Origin: Lepidurus packardi
Lineage: Eukaryota; Arthropoda; Branchiopoda; Notostraca; Triopsidae
Direction: 5' to 3'
Assembly (NCBI GenBank): GCA_023053545.1
Contig: JAKZAN010000006.1
Span: forward strand, 7,575,851-7,639,850
DNA length: 64,000 bases
The notes under the pieces were generated by a model. It ran no database searches, was not told where the DNA came from, and saw only the letters and a program-made list of their open reading frames with translations. This document shows positions 30,162-43,541 of this stretch, in pieces. The number at the start of each line of letters is the position of its first letter. The stretch's first letter is position 1. Position numbers and translations under genes: made by a program.

Positions 30162-33100
30162 TCAAGAAGGACTTCCTATGTATCAAAACACAAGAATTAT
30201 GTTAAAAAAAAAAAGTTAAAATTATTTGTTGTACCTTTGGCTTTATTGGCATAGTCTATAATCTGTAGCAAGCATCGGCCAAACTCTTCCAAAACCAGTA
30301 ACTGGGTATCGGCTACGTTTTTGCCTGCTTCTTGAGCCTCTTCTGCTCTCGCTAATAAGCACTGACACGTTGCTTCGACGACTTCCTGGGTAACGAAGCT
30401 AAATGCTGGTCTGGGACCAGCATTTGTACCGGCAAGGGTGGTAACTCCACTCGCTCCTCCACGAGTGGTGGAGCTAGAGCCTACCGTATTGGCTATTGAA
30501 CCCGGAAACGAGTCATGTGGTGATGTTGCGTCTGCGCTCGACACAGGCATCTTCACACGGCCAGCAGGTGTGGGAAGCCGGGGTTCAGCATCTAGTGCTT
30601 CCTTCAGTGGTTTGCGATCAACGTACTCGTCCACATTTTTGCAACCTATGCATCTACACGCATCCGTGCAGCAGATTTTGGCCTACGAAACAAAACCTTC
30701 TAAAAACGTCGCAAGTATAGACGCGTTTGGCTTACTTCGTAGCATTCGCAGTAGTTTTTCAAACAACCCGAGCGTTTACAATGACACCCTTTGTTGTGTC
30801 GTCTGCTGTCGCCTGAAGATTTCCCAATCTTGGGGCGGAAAGCATTGGGATTACGGTCCAGGCACTGCTTAATCGACTTTTGTCTCTCCTCTTCGTGTGA
30901 AAGATTGTTAAAGCAATTGACACAGTTGCACTGGTAACAGAATTCACCGTTGGCGAAACAATCGCAATATCTTCAAACGAAACAAGAGCGGATTAAAAAC
31001 AAACAAAAAGTTCCATTAAAGGATGGATAAATTACAGTTTTAAACATTGGGATTTGGTGCAATTGCACGGTTTTCGCGGCCTTAAGCCATTAGATTCCAC
31101 TATCGCTCTTATCTGAGGGGCCGACGATTGCCCCACAGCACCTCCTGCGCCAGCTTGCTGCTGAGATTGCGAACTAGCCGTCATTTTGGAACTCGCTACT
31201 TCTTTGGGCTTGATTTGGGTTGCAGAACTGGTAGTCGTAGCCGTAGCTACACGAGAAGCAGCGGTGGTCATGATACCCGAAGCCGCACTCACCTGTGCAT
31301 AATGCATTGAATGTAATGTCTCTTATTTTGCTTGTTTTACAATACCTGGGTAACGAAGCTAGACGAAAGAACACTAGCTGGGAGCATGACCACATTACTG
31401 TTGTTATTGCCACCAAATGAAGCGGTAGAAAGCAACAAACGACTGGCTGCAGAAACAGTCGTGCCTTTCGACACAACCTGGGACGAGTCGACACATTAGT
31501 AAAAAATTAACGTTTTAAACAAATTTTCCTAAGCCTACTGTCACCGTTTTGCTCGCATTTCCAAGTTGATGTGGAGTAGCCATCCTTACAATCGTTTGCG
31601 TTCCAGGTAAAGGGGCAATGTGGCGCATTTGGGTTCCTTGGAGAACAGCTCTCGGACCTTTATTAGGTGACATGCCTGCTGAACCGACCAAGCGGACCAG
31701 CTGGATCTAATGAACAGAAATCTTATATTTTCCGGTTGCATGTGGAGATTATCAAATTTCACCTTTCCTCCACCCGACGCTAACTGCAACTGGGGACCAG
31801 CAGGGACAAGACCGGCTGCTAAGGCTTGGGAAGCAGGAATGCGAATATAATGTGTGGTGGGCGTGTTGGGTCGTACCGGAGTCGCGCCAGCAGGTCGGAC
31901 TGTACCAAACGTTGTAGCTGGTTGTGACTTGGCCACGGTTTTGTTGGGACTAATTGCAGTTACCATACGAATGGGAGCCGACGAAGATTTCATAATTAAC
32001 TGGGAACCGGATGCAGGGCTAGAAAAAAAATAAGGATCGCATCAGAAATGTTTTAACGGAAAATCGCTTTTTTCTTTACCTTGCCGTCAGTAAGATAGGT
32101 TGCTGCATTCCACCCACCAAAGTTACGGCCGTTGTTCCCGCTGTTGGGGGCGCAGGAGCAATTTTGGGTGGACCGGTCTTTACGACAGTCATGGACGTGG
32201 GTTTGAGGCCAGTTTGGGCAGACGGCTTTGTTACGTTTGGCAAAGCCAGCTTGTTGACTATTAAGGTCTGCCCCTGCTTTAGGTATTTTGTGTGTTTTTT
32301 TTTTTTTTTAAAGTTCTTAAGTTGGATAAATAATGCCAATACAATAAAGAGCTACCTTTTTAGGCGAGATAAGGCCCATTTGCTGCGCTTGCGCTAATGT
32401 CAAGGTTTTCGCTGGACTGATTAGTCGAAAAGACTGGGTTCCTCCGGCCGTAACTGGCAAAGTAATAGATGTAGGGGTAGAAGTACTTGGTTTGCTGGTA
32501 AATAGGATAGTCTGTCCAGTGGATTGATTCAAAATGTACTGTGTCGTTTGGCCAGCCGCTTTTCTGGGCTGAGCGATAAAGGATCGTTGTACTGGCGCCG
32601 GCGGTTTGAGTACTGGAAGATAGAAATATGCCATACAAGCTTGCAAAGCTTGGAATGGGAATTGGAAAAAGGTGGAATGGGAATTACCAATCTGAGGAGC
32701 TTGTACTTCGCATTCCTCGTGAGCTCCTACTTCTACTTCCATAGAGCACTCTATGTCTTCTACATAAGGCTCTTCATTTGCAGGTACGATTTCCATAGAC
32801 TCCACAATCTCTTGCGATTGGATAATTTCCTGCGAATTACAAGCAGAAAGTTAATGTTTTGACTGCAGAGTCTACACAAGGGCTTGCCTCTTCCAGTGAT
32901 TCTACGCCAACATAGCTCATTTCAGTTTCACACATGTTCTCCAACGTAATTGTGGCTGGAGCATGTGACAGTCCGTCTATGTCCACGCTGGCAATTTCGG
33001 TGGCTTGAAGTGTCGAAAGCTCCGAGTTTCCGACCAAATTGCCGTCCAAACCCAGCCATAGTGATGGGTTATTAGCCTGCAACAAATAAATTTTCAATAA

Positions 33101-33797
33101 ATCAACAAATAAAATCAACAAAATAAATCAACAAATAAAAAAACAACAAATTTTTGTAACCCTTTCGTGGTCATTTCTTTTTCCCGTTTGTGATTTTTTT
33201 ACGAAAATAAACCGTGCCTTTTCTAATAGCGTACAATATACAGCTTCATATATTATATAGGAAGGTGTAGAAGGATGAACACTCAAGCTTTCAAAAAACC
33301 TACCAAGCTTTCCAGGTCAGCAGATGTAAGTTCCGTGGGCAAGTCATGGGATTCCATAGTTTGCAGCTGAACCGATGACGAATAATCGTCCCCACTTACT
33401 ACTACTACAGAAGTTCCATCCTCTGTTTCTCCACCTTCGTCTATAAAAGAAATCAAAGACATTTTCAAATATTCGATTGTGTGAAATACGAAATCTCGGT
33501 CAAAAAACGCGCCATCTTGGGGTGCCAAAGAGGGAAATACAAATCATAACATGGCGACAATGATGGCTGCTGCTCGATTGAAACAGCACAGACAGGATTA
33601 AAATACAACCCAGTTCCAGGTGCTAAAAACACCTATCATTATAGACATGCACTCTTGGGAAAGCTAAATTAGGGAGCAATTCTTGAATGCAATAGGATAG
33701 TGCACACATCTTAAACTATCCAAGGTCAGGTCAAGATAGCCAGCCGAGCGAGTGCTGCAGTTTTAAAGTAGGATTAGTAAACCGTTTTTACCTGACA
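30162..33797 (-). CDS. LIN54: LIN54 (DREAM/MMB complex DNA-binding subunit)
   Basis: Thirteen coding exons: 33797-33791, 33440-33304, 33076-32888, 32829-32688, 32612-32356, 32273-32080, 32018-31763, 31706-31545, 31477-31346, 31292-31036, 30970-30736, 30682-30235, 30175-30162, totalling 809 residues in frame. LIN54 binds the CHR promoter element for the DREAM/MuvB complex, which controls cell-cycle genes. The two CXC (tesmin) domains are intact: [19 protein letters not shown] and, after a spacer, [20 protein letters not shown] plus [15 protein letters not shown]; each has the DNA-contacting tyrosine. The long N-terminus is Ser/Thr/Gln-rich and the C-terminus ends with the helical [13 protein letters not shown] seen in LIN54. 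The first coding exon contributes only ATG TCA G. Intron 3 begins with GC (GAG|GCAAGC). Confidence 0.92.
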
Positions 33798-34330
33798 TGC
33801 TGAAGCTCTTGTAGTAAAGGAAAGTTATTGTAGGCTAATACGCACTATAAATACACCGAATTAACCTCAGTTAACAAGTATTTATCGAAAAATGCCTTGT
33901 TTCACACCCAAGCAACTTGGAAGCTTGGTTGCCCGCCCAAGCTGCCGTTCAAAGGACTGCATAACGCTACCTACAGATGGCGAAATTAACCGAAAACAAA
34001 TTAGTTGTAAATGCGCGTCTCGGATTTTCCTGTGAATGATTCGAGAAGTCGAAATCGCGTACTTTTGGGCTGTGTTGTCATCTTGTTACGTGACTAACGT
34101 AATTAAGCAATTTTTTTCCTTCGAGTTGGCATACTTCCGTTACCCAAGTTTTCCTCATTGAAAAATAACAATGAAGTGCCCAAGCCTTTCATCTCAACTT
34201 TCGCCATTCTTCTTAAAACTATAGGTACCGGGACATAGCTCAGTGCCAGATGTATTTCTAAAGGCCTTTTCGTATGTCTTATACCAAAAAGTATTTCCTA
34301 TACACATTATAACACTACCTTATGGTGGTG
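33798..34330. other. LIN54 upstream region
   Basis: No ORF of note; it should hold the LIN54 promoter and any further 5' untranslated sequence. Confidence 0.4.
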
Positions 34331-34880
34331 CATTTTTAGTGCTGCACCAATTTCCCAGTTTTGTCCACTGTGATGTCACAGCACACACCCAGTGCCAAAA
34401 CACTGTCCAGGAGGCCTAACCTAACCTCCGTCTACGAGCCTAGTGTAACGGTTCCGTGTTCATCTGCTTGTTTGTCAATATGGCTGCGTCGGATTCAACA
34501 TCTTTTTCTTTTAAAGATTTCTAGCGGAACGAGGAGAGCAGTCCTGTAATGAAGGTGCCAGACTTTCTGTGAACAGTTACAGTTAACGGTACTTTTATTT
34601 TACTTTAATTTATAATTGTTTTATTCTATACTATAAACCACCATCAGATACAATTTCAAGTAAAAATATTTTCATACTAATTTAATGTAATTTTAAATAA
34701 TTTAGAAATATTTTCATAGTGATTTCATATTTGGTGCCAAAACAACCGCACTCGAACTGTAGCTCTGCCGATATGGGATTTGCCCAATGCCACTAATCGT
34801 GCACTCGATTCCCAATGGAAACGATAAGTGCACTCAGTGGACGAAACTTCCGCAGTAGGGTTCGCAATGGAAAACGCCGT
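34331..34880 (+). repeat. Dispersed repeat, copy 1 (inverted partner at 63098-63680)
   Basis: About 550 bp here reappears as its reverse complement near the right end of the window, alignable over nearly its full length with moderate divergence and small indels. Shared landmarks include TTTTAGTGCTGCACCA, CTAACCTAACCTCCGTCTAC, AATATGGCTGCGTCGGATTC and AAGTGCACTCAGTGG. No terminal inverted repeats, target duplication or long ORF were found, so the type of element is unknown. Confidence 0.8.
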
Positions 34881-34896
34881 TAACGATATTTTAAAA

Positions 34897-35398
34897 GTGT
34901 CATACGAGAAACTTATTTGTGCTGGAAATTTTCCCGTATGGAACTTCATAACGTCTGCATAATTGTTTATACTGGCATATCCGTGACCAAGCTAATCACT
35001 CAAATGTCTCTATTCCACTTCAATATAATGTTTATGGTTATGAACGAGGTGCCTTTTTATAGCCGCTATTATTGCAAGGTAGATTACTAATCTGAAAAGG
35101 AATTAGTTATTCGCAAATAAGACTCAATCGTTGAGAAATACGTCATTTCACGTGTCATACGAGAAACTTATTTGTGCTGGAAATTTTCCCGTATGGAACT
35201 TCATAACGTCTGCATAATTGTTTATACTGTCATATCCGTGACCAAGCTAATCACTCAAATGTCTCTATTCCACTTTAATATAATGTTTTGTTATGAACGA
35301 GGTGCCTTTTTTTGGCCGCTATTATTGCAAGGTAGATTACTAATCTGAAAAGGAATTAGTTATTCGCAAATAAGACTCAATCGTTGAGAAATACGTCA
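34897..35398. repeat. Tandem duplication, 255-bp period, two copies
   Basis: 34897-35145 and 35152-35398 differ at only a handful of positions. The array directly follows the dispersed repeat. No coding content. Confidence 0.9.
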
Positions 35399-38031
35399 AA
35401 CCTTGAAACATACTGAATTAGTTGAAATACTGTACTTTGTTCTCATTATTATTTGTTGCAAAGTTTCCTTAATCCATTGGTGCCTCTTGGTGTATTTAAG
35501 TGTGTATCATTATGCAATCTTATCTATATGATGGAACATGACATGGAATAATTAGTACTTGGTAATGAATAGGGAGTGAACTGTTTACATTCCAGTTGTA
35601 GGCAAGTCAAAGTCCCTCAAACCCAGATTTGAATTGAGTGAAATATAAGTGAAATCACCCAAAAGGACTGTAAGCCGATTATGTATTTATTTTGAGTCGA
35701 CTTTCTAGTGTACTTTCCCAAAGTAGTCGATTCTCTAGGTAGCTTATCAGGCGTCTCTTGCTTTTTCCCTGGCAATTGGAAAGTTTCCAAAATAAAGTGA
35801 GGAAAAGTTACTCAGAATTTGAAGGACCTCGAGGGATTATGCGAAGAAAGAACTTGTCTTGTAAACACAGCATAAAATATTGAATGTCAATAGCATGAAG
35901 ACATCTTTGGCGAGAAATTGTTGAACTGTTCATTGAAAATTGTACAACTGACTTTTATAACTTGAGTGTCAGAATACCCTTCGTGGCTAAGTTACATTGG
36001 TAACCCCCGAAAAGGATCTGGACTGGTAGTGTATCTATTTGGTATGATATAAAAAATTTACCAATGCGCTTTCGATTCCGGAATGGTCGTAAGAGGTATA
36101 ACTGTCATAAATGTTGAGTGTAAAACAAAAGCCATTGTAAAAAGGCATCATCAACGGAATTCAGGTATAAGACTACGCTATTTACGAGTTTGACAAAGGT
36201 CTAGTTTATTTTTTCAAGTTTAAGTAAAAACCCCTGAAGTAACAAAGCATTCATGCCAAGTAAGTTACTCATTTGTTTTGTTGTTTTTCTGTTGGTTTCC
36301 AGATGTCGGCACGCATAGGTTTTTCGTATGTAAATTTTGCCAGAATGTAGACAAGCTGCTTGCTGTCAGGATGGTTCTAGCCAGCTCTCACTGACCTGTA
36401 TTACATCCCAAAATCTTCAAACTATATTTTCTGTTGGCCGAATGGTTCAACATGCGATTTATAATGTGGTTCTATGGATCTGTGCTTACGCTAATTCTCA
36501 TAAACCTTCTTTGGTTCTTTGCCGATTTGTGTGTCAGGCCAAAAAGAAAGTGTAGAGTAGGTTGGACTACGGTTCGTAAGGGAGAGGTAAAGCTAAAAAC
36601 GACGCGTGTCAAGGCCAGAGTTACGGCCTACTTTGCGAGTTTCTCGTGTTCATTACATGCTGACGCACATGGATGACTACTTTGACAACCCAGTTACGGC
36701 AAGGTCCGCGCACTTTCTTCGCTCTTTTACACCAAAATACTTACAATCCTAGAGCTTACATCTTTACCTTACTCGTAAACTTTTAGCTTTCTAGGGTAAT
36801 TCATTTTTTTAAATGGATAATACATCGTGGAATACGCCGTGTACCTTACACGTGACCATGTCCCCACGTGACAAAGACACCTTGAACCCATTCCCCATTG
36901 CCCTAAAAAGTAGCGTCTTGCTTAACGTCATAACGTCAACTAAGGCATTTCTAATTCGGATGCAGTTTGTTAGGACTCCTTAAGAACTCTAATATTCAGT
37001 TGTCTGAAAGAAGCTCTGCTGAACAAGCCTAAAATGAAAAAGGCAAATACTTATAAAATTGGGACGAAAGCCAGCTGGGATTTTTCCATGTGCCAACTGA
37101 TCTTACCCAACTGTTGGTTACGGGCCTCCAAATCCCCTTGAAACTGAACATCTAACCAATCCACCTTTTGCCCGGTTTCCTTTCTTTATCGTCCGACGTC
37201 CATACCTTTACTATACAGCATAGCCTACGTGTAGAAGTATATGTAGCCTACCCTTTTTTCCTTGTAATACATTTTACCTAGGTGATCTGGGCGTTGCCTT
37301 CGATGTCCGCTAGTACCGTGCTGGGCCCCATGGTTGACGAGGATATTACTTGCTGAATGTCACAAAGCCCCAAATTGCTTTAGCCCGTGTGTGTTCTTTA
37401 GCAAGCACTGAAACGCCGGAGACCACATAGCGTTGCTCAGTCAATCCACAGAGGGTCAACCACCTTTTGTGTATACGAAGGATCCGCTGAGCCCTAAGGG
37501 TCAATTCTTGCTTGCTAACGTTACTGATTTTGATATGTACAGTACAAGGAAACAGGAAAAGCGTTAGTACTGAGGAAAACGGGAATAAACATGCATGACC
37601 CATGATTTTCTCCGTATAGATGTTCGTCATCTTCGTTGCAAAAGGTTTATTGGATTTGTATGGACAACCATAAAGGGTCCTAAAAGTTATTTGACCTTGC
37701 AATGCCCATATCTGGCATAAAAATGGGTTAAGTGGTGTACTTGGGCCCTGTTTCTTGTTCTAAAATAGTCTTTCTCGAAAGCAGTACACACGGGTTATGT
37801 CGTACCACTTTTGGAAATAGGAAAGCGGTCTACGTTGCCTATTAGGTACCAAACGGGTTTTTTTAATCATCGATTCTTACGAAAGACAATGGAATACGAG
37901 TTTTGTAAGGGATGCAAATGAGTAAAGTGACTATCTAATGCTGGATAACACTGTCCACGTCTTGCCACCGGTTACGTGATAAGGTGATACTTGTTGCTGA
38001 TGGGGTTGTTACGTGACCTGGGTAAAAGGGA
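35399..38031. other. Long noncoding stretch upstream of the desaturase
   Basis: Short ORFs near 36337-36676 (+) and 37346-37702 (-) show no domain, no codon pattern and no splice support. I see nothing else that can be named. Confidence 0.4.
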
Positions 38032-38039
38032 TATAAGAA
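38032..38039 (+). promoter_or_regulatory. TATA box, candidate desaturase promoter
   Basis: TATAAGAA in the context GGGATATAAGAAGTC, followed by several possible starts. It is upstream and on the same strand as the desaturase coding region, with candidate 5' exons at 38574-38700 and ending at 39239. No strict initiator at the right distance was seen. Confidence 0.4.
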
Positions 38040-38573
38040 GTCTATATCAGATCTTTTTGCCCTCTGTAGTGATACTCTCGCTGTTTACTTTTCTTAACCT
38101 TCGTACAACAAACTGATTTTTTAAATTCCTTTTTTTCTTAATCACTTTCTTTTGTATTCGACAGAAAGGTTTCGCGGGAGCGTCGAAAGTCTGGTACGGA
38201 GAACGTTCTGCCGTGAAACAAAAACCACCGTTAGGTTGACTCAAACATGAGCAAATACGGCCCCAAGTTGGTCAAACGGTGTAGTGTTATTGAACTTCGA
38301 CGTGCTTGTAATGCATTTAGTAGATTCCGTACGGTAAACGCAATAACAGATCCCATTATTTATGTAAACATGCGTGTGTCAGAACCCGATGCGGTATCGC
38401 TCACCACTTTCTCCTTTGGCTGCAATTCAATATTTTAGGAAGAGGAAAATGTCGTCTTGCTAGTGTTTTTCTTTTACCACGTTCACCTCACGCAGAATAG
38501 TCTTGTGAAGTAAAAACTGGTTTGGAATGATTTTTAGAAAACGTGTAACCACTTATTTTTTTGTTTTGTTTTT

Positions 38574-38700
38574 AGGACGTCACCGTAATAGTTGTGACGC
38601 ATTCAGCGACCATGAAGGAAACAAGCGCAGTGCCCAGCAAGCCACTCTTCTGTTTGGAAACAAAACAAATGAGTTGGAAGCCGGATCAAAAAGTGAAATT
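38574..38700 (+). other. Candidate exon upstream of the desaturase
   Basis: Bounded by TTTTGTTTTTAG and GTAAGTG, with one frame fully open (DVTVIVVTHS ... PDQKVKL) and an internal ATG. Joined to the acceptor at 39930 it would not be in frame with the desaturase, so it would be an untranslated exon with an upstream ORF, or belong to another transcript. Confidence 0.35.
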
Positions 38701-39943
38701 GGTAAGTGATTTTTTCGATGGATATGCACGCATTAAGTTTTGGAAATGTAGTACCTAAGGAATGAAGACAAGTAGTTGCAATACACGTAGAGCAACCCTG
38801 AGAACTGGTAAAGCTTGTTACAGCAGGATTTGGGAATTTTAATGCTCCAAGTTATGCCTTACGGCGAATGCTCGTCAAAAACCACCAAAGTGTGGTCACG
38901 TGATCATGCTGAAGCCGCTCCCCGCGATTCGTGTTGCCTGGTTCTGTACGTCTTAACTGTTTGGCAGTACAGTTCACGACGTAGCTAAAGATAGTCCTGC
39001 TGAAGTTTCCAAACACGAGTTTACCAACCGACTAGCAGAAAGGCTTTCTATCAATCCCAGAGGAGTTTGGTGTCCCAGTAGGACTACAGCTTTTCGACAT
39101 TTTAGACTGTATCCGGAGTTCTTGTGAATCGCTTTTACTCCTCACTTGCCCTGAGTCGACGACGAACCGTGGTGCATTCTGCAGCTAAACTTTGAGCGAG
39201 TAGGATTTTTAGGTGGTGTTCTCTGCCAACCGCAATCATGTAAGTTATACGCAATTCTTTTCGTGAATAGATCATTATTTACTAGTTTAAATTGGCAACT
39301 GTCTGTAGCTTTCGAGACTACCGCAAGTATAAGATGTGCCTGTATGCCTGGGGGTATTCTAGAATACAGTTTAAGAAAGGTACATGACCCTCATCCGATT
39401 GAGGTCAGGTCAGAAAGAGGTGCGTCCCCTCAACCCACACCCGTGGGTTATGGTTTGCAAAAAGATAGGGCTAAGGGGAATCTGTTCACGCACTCGGTGT
39501 GTCGTCTGTTGTTGGTTCCTGGTCGAAAGAACCATCGGTCGTTCATTCCTGGTCTTGTCCTTGTAAATTTGTTACAGAAAAAAAGAAGAGAAAAAAGGAT
39601 AAGCGTAAGCAAAAATGAGACATACGCCAGCGGTACTGTTTGCGTGTGTTCCATGTCAGCAAACACTCAGTATGGCCTCGTGCGGTACCATCGGATAGGA
39701 TGACCAGACAGCTTTGATAAGGGCACATCGACTTCCCTTCCCCGTGATAAATTACATATGGAAAGTTCTGCTTTTTAAATTATGCCCTTGACTCTCCTTG
39801 ACTGGTATAGCCAACGGAAACTGCAAGACAATGCGAATTTTGGCTTTCAAGGCCAAGTTTCTTTCATACTGGCATTTCCTTTTTAGTTTCGTCAATTTGT
39901 TTTTATTGTAGTTTTTTATTATTATTATAGGATTTTATCACCA

Positions 39944-41420
39944 ATGTCGCCGGCACCGAGCGCCGACTTGGTCGGAATGTTGGAAATGGAAGACGATAAT
40001 TTAAACTTCAGGCAGAAGAAAGATTCGAATCCTAAAAGTCCGTTACTGTCGAGTACCAAACCTGCAAGTGAATCTGGCACAGCCCCTAAAGCCAGCGACG
40101 AGTTCCGAGTGCAGATCGTATGGAGGAACGTTTTGATCTTTGTCTACCTTCACATGGCTGCAGTATATGGGATTTACCTTTGTTTCACCGCAGCCAAATG
40201 GGCCACAATTGCTTGGGGTAACGGACCTTGTCGAACGTTGCTTAATTTTTCCAGGCGTTTTCCATTCGTTCGAGACGTTAACCGCCTGAGGGGTTGTCTT
40301 GTTTTGTTTCTTTCCTTTAGCGTTCGGTTTACACATATTTGGCGGGTTTGGCATCACAGGTGGAGCACATCGTTTATGGGCACACAGATCTTACAAAGCC
40401 AAGTGGCCTGCCCGTCTTTTTATGGCTATGTGCAACACCATTGCAGTTCAGGTAAGTCGAGTTTCCTATCAACTTGTCTTCATAGCAGAAAAAAACGGAT
40501 TTTTTTGTAGACAGTATCTTTTTGTGTATAGTGAGAGACCTTGTTACCACAAGGGAAACTTGACTAAAACAAGTTCTTGTATGGTTTTCCTTTTCATGTA
40601 TTGGCTTATGTAGAATGATATCTTTGAATGGAGCCGCGACCATCGCGTTCACCACAAGTTCAGCGAGACACATGCGGATCCCCATAATGCCAAGCGTGGT
40701 TTCTTCTTCTCACATATCGGCTGGCTGCTGTGCAAGAAACACCCTGACGTCATCCGTAAGGGGGCGGGAGTGGATATGAGCGATCTGCTGCAAGACCCCA
40801 TTGTCTACTACCAGCGTAAATTCTACATTCCTTTGGTGGTCCTATTCGGATTTCTCTTGCCCACCACAATTCCCTATTATTGTTGGGGAGAAACTCTGAA
40901 GAATGCTTTCTTTGTGGCGGCAATTCTCCGTTATTGCGTCACACTGAACGTCACCTGGCTAGTCAACAGCGCGGCTCACATCTGGGGCTCCCAACCTTAT
41001 GACAAGTAGGCGTTTAGATTAAATCATTCAAACCAGAGGGAATTAATGTTCTATGGTGTGCTTGTTTTGATTAGGCATATCAACCCCGCTGAGAACAAAA
41101 CGGTGGCCTTCTTGACATCTGGCGAAGGCTGGCACAATTACCATCATACTTTCCCTTGGGACTACAAAGCTGCCGAGTTGGGGAACTACAGTATGAACAT
41201 GACAACTGGCTTTCTGGATTTGCTGGCTAGTTCCGGTCTAGTTTACGATCGCAAAACTGTACCCAAGAGCATGATCATGAAGAGAGCGCTGCGTACCGGC
41301 GACGGCACTCACCCTCTCCACCACCATCACGACGAAGTTCCACATCCAGATGATATTACTAGTGTTGCGGAAGACGAGGAAGAAAGGAAGTACACCGACA
41401 TTCTATGCAAAGAGGACTGA
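39944..41420 (+). CDS. SCD: Acyl-CoA delta-9 desaturase (stearoyl-CoA desaturase)
   Basis: Four exons (39944-40217, 40321-40451, 40614-41005, 41075-41420) encode 380 residues. The enzyme is an ER-membrane di-iron oxygenase that puts a delta-9 double bond into saturated acyl-CoAs, using cytochrome b5. All three histidine boxes are present: HRLWAHR, DHRVHH and GWHNYHH, plus the NSAAHIWG motif that adds an iron ligand. Hydrophobic segments before the first box and between the second and third fit the four-helix topology. The first 55 residues are polar. The tail is odd in having HPLHHHHDEVPHP. An untranslated exon probably ends at 39239 (CAATCAT|GTAAGT), with acceptor TTATTATTATAG at 39930. Confidence 0.95.
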
Positions 41421-42938
41421 AAGAAAATGTTGCAAAAGCCGAATCTTTGCTTCCTTGATTCCTTATTTACCTGCTCAACTCTTGCGAGACCGTGAATATT
41501 TGACGCAAACAAAAATTCCTTGTAGTAAACCTCGGATGGAAAGATTTATATAGCCGTTTTTTTTTTGTGAGTTGCTGGCTTGCATAGGTAGACGAAGAAT
41601 TAGTAAAATATTCCTGTGACAAGGGGTGGGCGGACTTTTGTTTGACAAAGCCTTGTTATAGTGTTATCTGGGGAATTTTTCGGTCGCATTCTTTACCATT
41701 GAAATTCATGTTGTGTTGTTTGTGTAACCCATTCATTTACATAAAACGAGCTATTTACTGTGCAATTCCATGAGGAACGATGCAGAAAGAGCTGGGGTGA
41801 TAACTTTTCGGCATTGGCTGTAAAAAGAATGCTAAAATTTCTATAACAGTAAAGAAAAATTGGAAGCGACTACAATACAGAAAAGACAAGCTCTATTTTA
41901 ATTCGCCTCTGCGCTGTTTCGTGTTTTAATGTTAACTCGAGGTTGAATCCAGGTAGAAGGATTGTAAGCTTTCTAAAAAGTTTTTGACGTGACTAAACAG
42001 GTTTCTTTCGCACCCTCCCCTTCCCAGAAAAAAATAGCGTGGAAAACAAGAATGTTCGTAATTCGCCTTCTAGGAATTCGTAAGGCTCGAATGTTAAAAT
42101 TGTGTCGCTCAGCGGTATGGATGAGCACCAGGAAGTAAACTCGTCCCTTCCAAATCCGACTTCGTTCTATGAATTTCACATACTAGGGTGGAAAGCGAAA
42201 CTGAAAACAGTCATTTTAGGGGTTCTGGGGAAAACCAACACTCTCGTACTGCTGCGGCTGAGTAAGCACACAAGTATGCAGATACCACGTTCTCCACCAG
42301 GCAGTACCAAAGTTGCTCTCTTCCATCGTGTGCTGACGACGAGTTTCGTCGGTGCCAAGTATGGCAAAGCCAGGTCAGGCTAAGGTCTAACCTTGGTAAA
42401 CACGACCTTTTCCTGGAACTAGATTACCCTTTTCCACCGAAAACGTACCCTTGCAGCTATATATTTTAAAGCTAACCCAGTAGAAAGGGAACTGAAACTC
42501 GTGCTGCTAGCAAAAGTTCCCCAATGAACGGCTGCAACGTATATTCTATTGCGAGCTTTGCCTATTTTGGTTGCAAAAGTTAGCCTCAGCAACTAGTTTG
42601 GGATCATGTACGTCATCCCTGTTTGAACTTGTTTTGGGGCTCCAATTAATTAAGGTTAAATAAAGCAAATGCATGTTATGACTCGAGTGGGTAAGTATCG
42701 TTGATCTTGCGTCATATGTATCAGTAGAAGATGTTATTAGATCCGTGAAGCAATCGTTTCGTGACTCTTGCTCGTGAAAAGGGAGAAGATTGGTCGTCAT
42801 GGGAGGATTCTCGGAAGGACTCACAAAGTGGTATACATAAGGTCAGTTTAAGAAGGGTCAGCTTCTTCGCCGAATTGTATTATGGGATTCCAGCCTTAGC
42901 ATTGCTAATTGTGCTGACCTTTTCGCAGGCTACACGCC

Positions 42939-42975
42939 TATAAGTAGGCTTGTTTGGCCTGTGTTAAACTCATTC
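42939..42975 (+). promoter_or_regulatory. TATA + initiator core promoter
   Basis: TATAAGTA at 42939 and TCATTC at 42970 (exact TCAKTY initiator), 33 bases from the TATA start to the initiator A. No coding region lies close downstream. Confidence 0.55.
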
Positions 42976-43541
42976 TCGTCTCAACTGTCTGCAATCGTAG
43001 ACTGTGTTAGTCGAAGATAGTACGCTATTTTGTACAAGTTGATTTTTAGAACTTGGTGTTAAATTATCCGGATATCATTTATGTGCGAGGAGCTGACGGA
43101 TAGCCCTACTACTTGTTAGGACAACGTCGCCTCATGTTGCACTAACCGGTAGTGGGCTTATTTGTTGGTGGGAACTCTACAGGGCTAGGTGTTGCGAATT
43201 ATTTTGTTTCTAGTTTCATTGTGCTTACTTAAGTACGTTGCTTTCCCTTGGTCAGCCATGTGCTATGCGAATGTTCGACATTGCACTGGCATGCCCGGGG
43301 GTAAGCACTGCACGGGAATAGAAGTACTACACGTGATGTAGAAATAGATACATCGTTTGGAAAAAATTGTATTATATGTTCAAAAAGCAAAGCGTACGCT
43401 CGTTCCCTACTCCAGCGATTGCGTTGTCGAGTACATGGGATGTCTGGACAGTATCTCGACGTAAAACTTCCACGAAGATTTTGTTGAACGTTTTCAGGAT
43501 TTAGACTCGGGACCAAATTCACCTTTTCCAACCTAGCCTGG

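Noticed and set aside
36337..36676. Overlapping ORFs of 72 and 80 codons
   Set aside because: One has a hydrophobic segment, but nothing else supports coding.
37346..37702. 118-codon minus-strand ORF
   Set aside because: No recognisable domain, no promoter or splice context; expected by chance in a long noncoding stretch.
39263..39703. 146-codon ORF before the desaturase
   Set aside because: It lies in the likely leader intron, has no motif and no splice support.
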